In this document: positions 62,022-64,000 of the stretch, in pieces
How the letters are laid out: the number at the start of each line of letters is the position of its first letter
Position numbering within the stretch: position 1 is the first letter of the stretch
Origin: Pseudisothecium myosuroides
Lineage: Eukaryota > Streptophyta > Bryopsida > Hypnales > Lembophyllaceae
NCBI GenBank assembly: GCA_951799445.1
Contig: OX637296.1
Span: 4,030,001-4,094,000, forward strand
Length of the DNA: 64,000 bases
Direction: 5' to 3'
Notes under the pieces: model-generated
What the model saw: only the letters and a program-made list of their open reading frames with translations
Databases searched by the model: none
Told to the model about the DNA's origin: nothing
Translations under genes and position numbers: made by a program

Positions 62022-63456
62022 TTAAGTCTCTTTGGAACACACAATTGTGTAACTGACAAGCAGCCGCTCGATCCGCTCCACGAGGTCGACTGTGAAGCAT
62101 GAGCTTTCAACGAGGAAAAACTCCAGAATGTCTCCAACTGGAAGCTTGTTACCAACACGGAAAGCTTCCCACCCAGAATCCAAACAAACGCTTAGCTGAG
62201 CTTTTCCTCCTCTACATCGTAGGTCCTCTTGGACGCTTCTAGGAGCTCCAAGGCAACATGCTTAAATGCAATGATCTTCAACTCAAAGTGACCTTTTGAG
62301 TTGCAGGGCATCGCATTTAAGCAAGTTGCTGTGAAGCTCCCAGAAGCGTCCAGGAACAGCCTACCAGCAAGATACACAACAAGATATCAACATGTTAATG
62401 ATTTGAATCAATTTAGGTCCCCAAGGCATCAAGAAGTGCACAATACTACTAATAGCAGTGACTATGGCAAATTTCATTAATATGGTGATATTCCATGCAC
62501 CATTTTCAGACCGCATGGTTTGAACCATCTAGGACGGTTGTAGATTTCTGACCATGCGGTCTGAAGCATTTAGGACAAGTATAGATTTAAGACAGCACGG
62601 TCTGAACTGTAAAAATTCCAAAGTTGCGGAATGGCACCATTTTAATGAAATTCGCCATGACTGCAATGAATAAAGAGTTACTTACATGTTGTTCCACAAA
62701 CCATGCCTTGGGGAAATGGGTGTGCGAGGGCTATCTCTTGCTGCTTCCCCAAGGAGGTCAACGTCTAGAAGGGGAAAGTGATTTACCAAGCTTGAATGCG
62801 GAGTGCAGGACGATGGTCACCAAAAACTGAGGACAAGGTGGTGCTTGCTTGCACACCGGTGCTTGATCTGCCATTCCACCAAGGCCAAGTATTTCAAAAC
62901 CATTTGGCTGAGGACTTGTAGTCCTCATCCTCGTCCTCAGTGTCCATGTCGACCTCCTCCTGGTTGTCGTTGTCGTCATCATCGACGTCCGGGTGGACCT
63001 CGACAGGTGCTCTACCAATAACCACATCCTCGTCCTCGTGGAACAGTCCAGCTAGCGAGGACTACAAGTTTGTTTATTTCTTTGATTACCAAAGCAGGAG
63101 ATGAATGTATTAATCAATGCAAGCATGGGTAAATAACAATCAGATTGCTTCAAAGCGTTTACAAAACCAGTGATCAAGTTAAAACGCGTCAGGACTTGGT
63201 GAACTCCGGCCTGTGCAACAGTTCGGAGTTTGTTTCGGTTAAGAGCGGCCCAATCAAATGCTTGCAAACATACCAGAGAATGGGCGAATGGCCTATTAAC
63301 CACTTCCGTGGCCATGGACTTGGAAACGAGCTTGCAAAAGAAAAGGTGTCCTTGGACTCCAGTAGATCGAGCCACCATGTTAAACATACTCGTGTCAAAC
63401 TCTCGGCGTGGCGGGACTCTTCGGCACTCCTGCTGGGCGGATATCGGTGATGCCAT
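62022..63456 (-). CDS. B3-domain gene, partly disrupted (possible pseudogene)
   Basis: Minus-strand exons that join in phase are 62787-62907, 62686-62740, 62293-62360 and 62022-62209. Together they read as one B3 domain: PQFLVTIVLHSAFKL, SPRTPISPRHGLWNN, LFLDASGSFTATCLNAMPCN, then VCLDSGWEAFRVGNKLPVGD and ILEFFLVESSCF. A likely first exon at 63274-63456 starts from an ATG in good context and ends at a GT donor in phase 0. Between them, an Asp/Glu-rich frame (about 62895-63040) is open but cannot be joined in frame to the B3 part. The 83-nt intron between the third and fourth of these exons lies in a palindrome; if retained it brings an early stop. It is related to its neighbour at 59.0 kb and probably arose by duplication. 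Confidence 0.6.
62225..62356 (-). repeat. long palindrome spanning a B3 exon and its intron
   Basis: GGACGCTTCTAGGAGCTCC from 62231 is complementary to GGAGCTTC/CCCAGAAGCGTCC ending at 62351, with about 83% pairing along arms of some 60 bases. The centre is near 62291, at the predicted 5' splice site (62292/62293). One arm is the exon 62293-62360, the other is most of the 83-nt intron 62210-62292. Confidence 0.8.
62464..62658. mobile_element. 195-bp MITE with 4-bp target duplication (copy 3)
   Basis: It starts ATGGCAAATTTCATTAATAT and ends ATTTTAATGAAATTCGCCAT, with GACT on both sides (62460-62463 and 62659-62662). The interior repeats the words GCGGTCTGAA and TAGGACAAGTATAGATTT. It lies in an intron of the disrupted B3 gene, about 30 bases from a 5' splice site. 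Confidence 0.85.
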
Positions 63457-64000
63457 CTTGACCTATGGAGCTGCAGGCTTGTCTTGCAACGCCTTTCTTC
63501 GCAGCTGCTATATGCAACCGAAACAACAACTAGATTTGCGATACGTCGACGTAGACAGGTTTCCTCCTACAGGTCTGCCAATTCAGCACCAAAAACAGTC
63601 ATCAGAAACGAGTATTTTGGTTCCTTTTCACGGACTCTTAACGCTCAACCACTCTCCCGAAACGCCTAAAGTCTTCTTTGCCTTTGCTGCGTGAACTAAC
63701 TAACTTACATGAATGTAAATTCAAGAAACCATCAAAGAAATCATAGAAATCAATTGACTACTCAAAGGGAGACATATCCAGGACAAAAGTGATGAAAGCA
63801 CTGACTCACAACCTTGACTACACCGCACTATTCAGGAGGGACTCGAATACAGTTTCAGGACTCAAGAGACGAAGAACGCCAAACGGAAGTGCAACATGGA
63901 ATGTCAGGCTCGGTGCATTTCCCCGCAACACAAATGACGCTCTGAAAGTGCAATTTCAGGAAATCGGTCAGCATAAACATCAAGTCACTGCGCGCTGAAA
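63457..64000. other. 5' flank of the second B3 locus
   Basis: Likely leader or promoter of the minus-strand B3-like gene. Several plus-strand frames run through it, but none shows conserved motifs or splice-consistent structure. Confidence 0.4.

Noticed and set aside
1..64000. LTR retrotransposons, CRISPR arrays, rRNA and tRNA genes
   Set aside because: I looked for long direct terminal repeats with TG..CA ends, regularly spaced repeats, and tRNA B-box words with cloverleaf symmetry. None was convincing.

Overview
This is nuclear DNA of a land plant. The evidence is spliceosomal introns with GT/AG ends and plant-type genes: a group III-like bHLH factor with an ACT-like tail, REM/VRN1-type B3 genes, a plant Acinus homologue and a MAK11/PAK1IP1 WD40 protein. 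AT-rich intergenic DNA packed with small DNA transposons, short introns in most genes and GC-rich exons suggest a non-seed plant (bryophyte or lycophyte grade), but I cannot name the organism. One assembly gap of exactly 200 N lies at 17048-17247.

Layout. 1-24.2 kb holds no intact gene that I can see and is a graveyard of nested terminal-inverted-repeat (TIR) elements. 25.1-29.5 kb (+) is the bHLH gene. 29.6-34 kb is intergenic DNA with more elements. 34.1-38.1 kb (-) encodes an RS-rich, SREK1/IRR-like splicing protein whose N-terminal exons I could not find. 38-44.5 kb is AT-rich and contains a CACTA-like fold-back and several degenerate elements. 44.6-48.7 kb (+) is the Acinus gene. 48.7-54 kb is intergenic, with three datable TIR insertions. 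54.2-57.4 kb (+) is the WD40 ribosome-biogenesis gene, with a telo-box upstream. 59.0-60.6 kb (-) is a two-B3-domain gene, convergent with the WD40 gene. 61.6-63.5 kb (-) is a second, partly disrupted B3-like gene.

Function. Acinus and the RS protein both belong to pre-mRNA splicing/exon-junction biology. The WD40 gene belongs to 60S ribosome assembly, the bHLH and B3 genes to transcription. Nothing in the layout suggests that they form one pathway.

The most unusual content is in the repeats. At least seven elements share the end TTAA-CCCCTAAA..TTTAGGGG-TTAA, pointing to a TTAA-targeting superfamily such as piggyBac or Kolobok. A second family has three copies each flanked by a 4-bp duplication. 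Two hAT MITEs sit side by side with perfect 8-bp duplications, and several MULE-like elements have 9-11 bp duplications. In the second B3 gene, one coding exon and the following 83-nt intron form a long inverted repeat centred on the 5' splice site, as if the intron arose by inverted duplication of the exon. All splice models and family names come from reading the sequence; none was checked against a database or RNA data.
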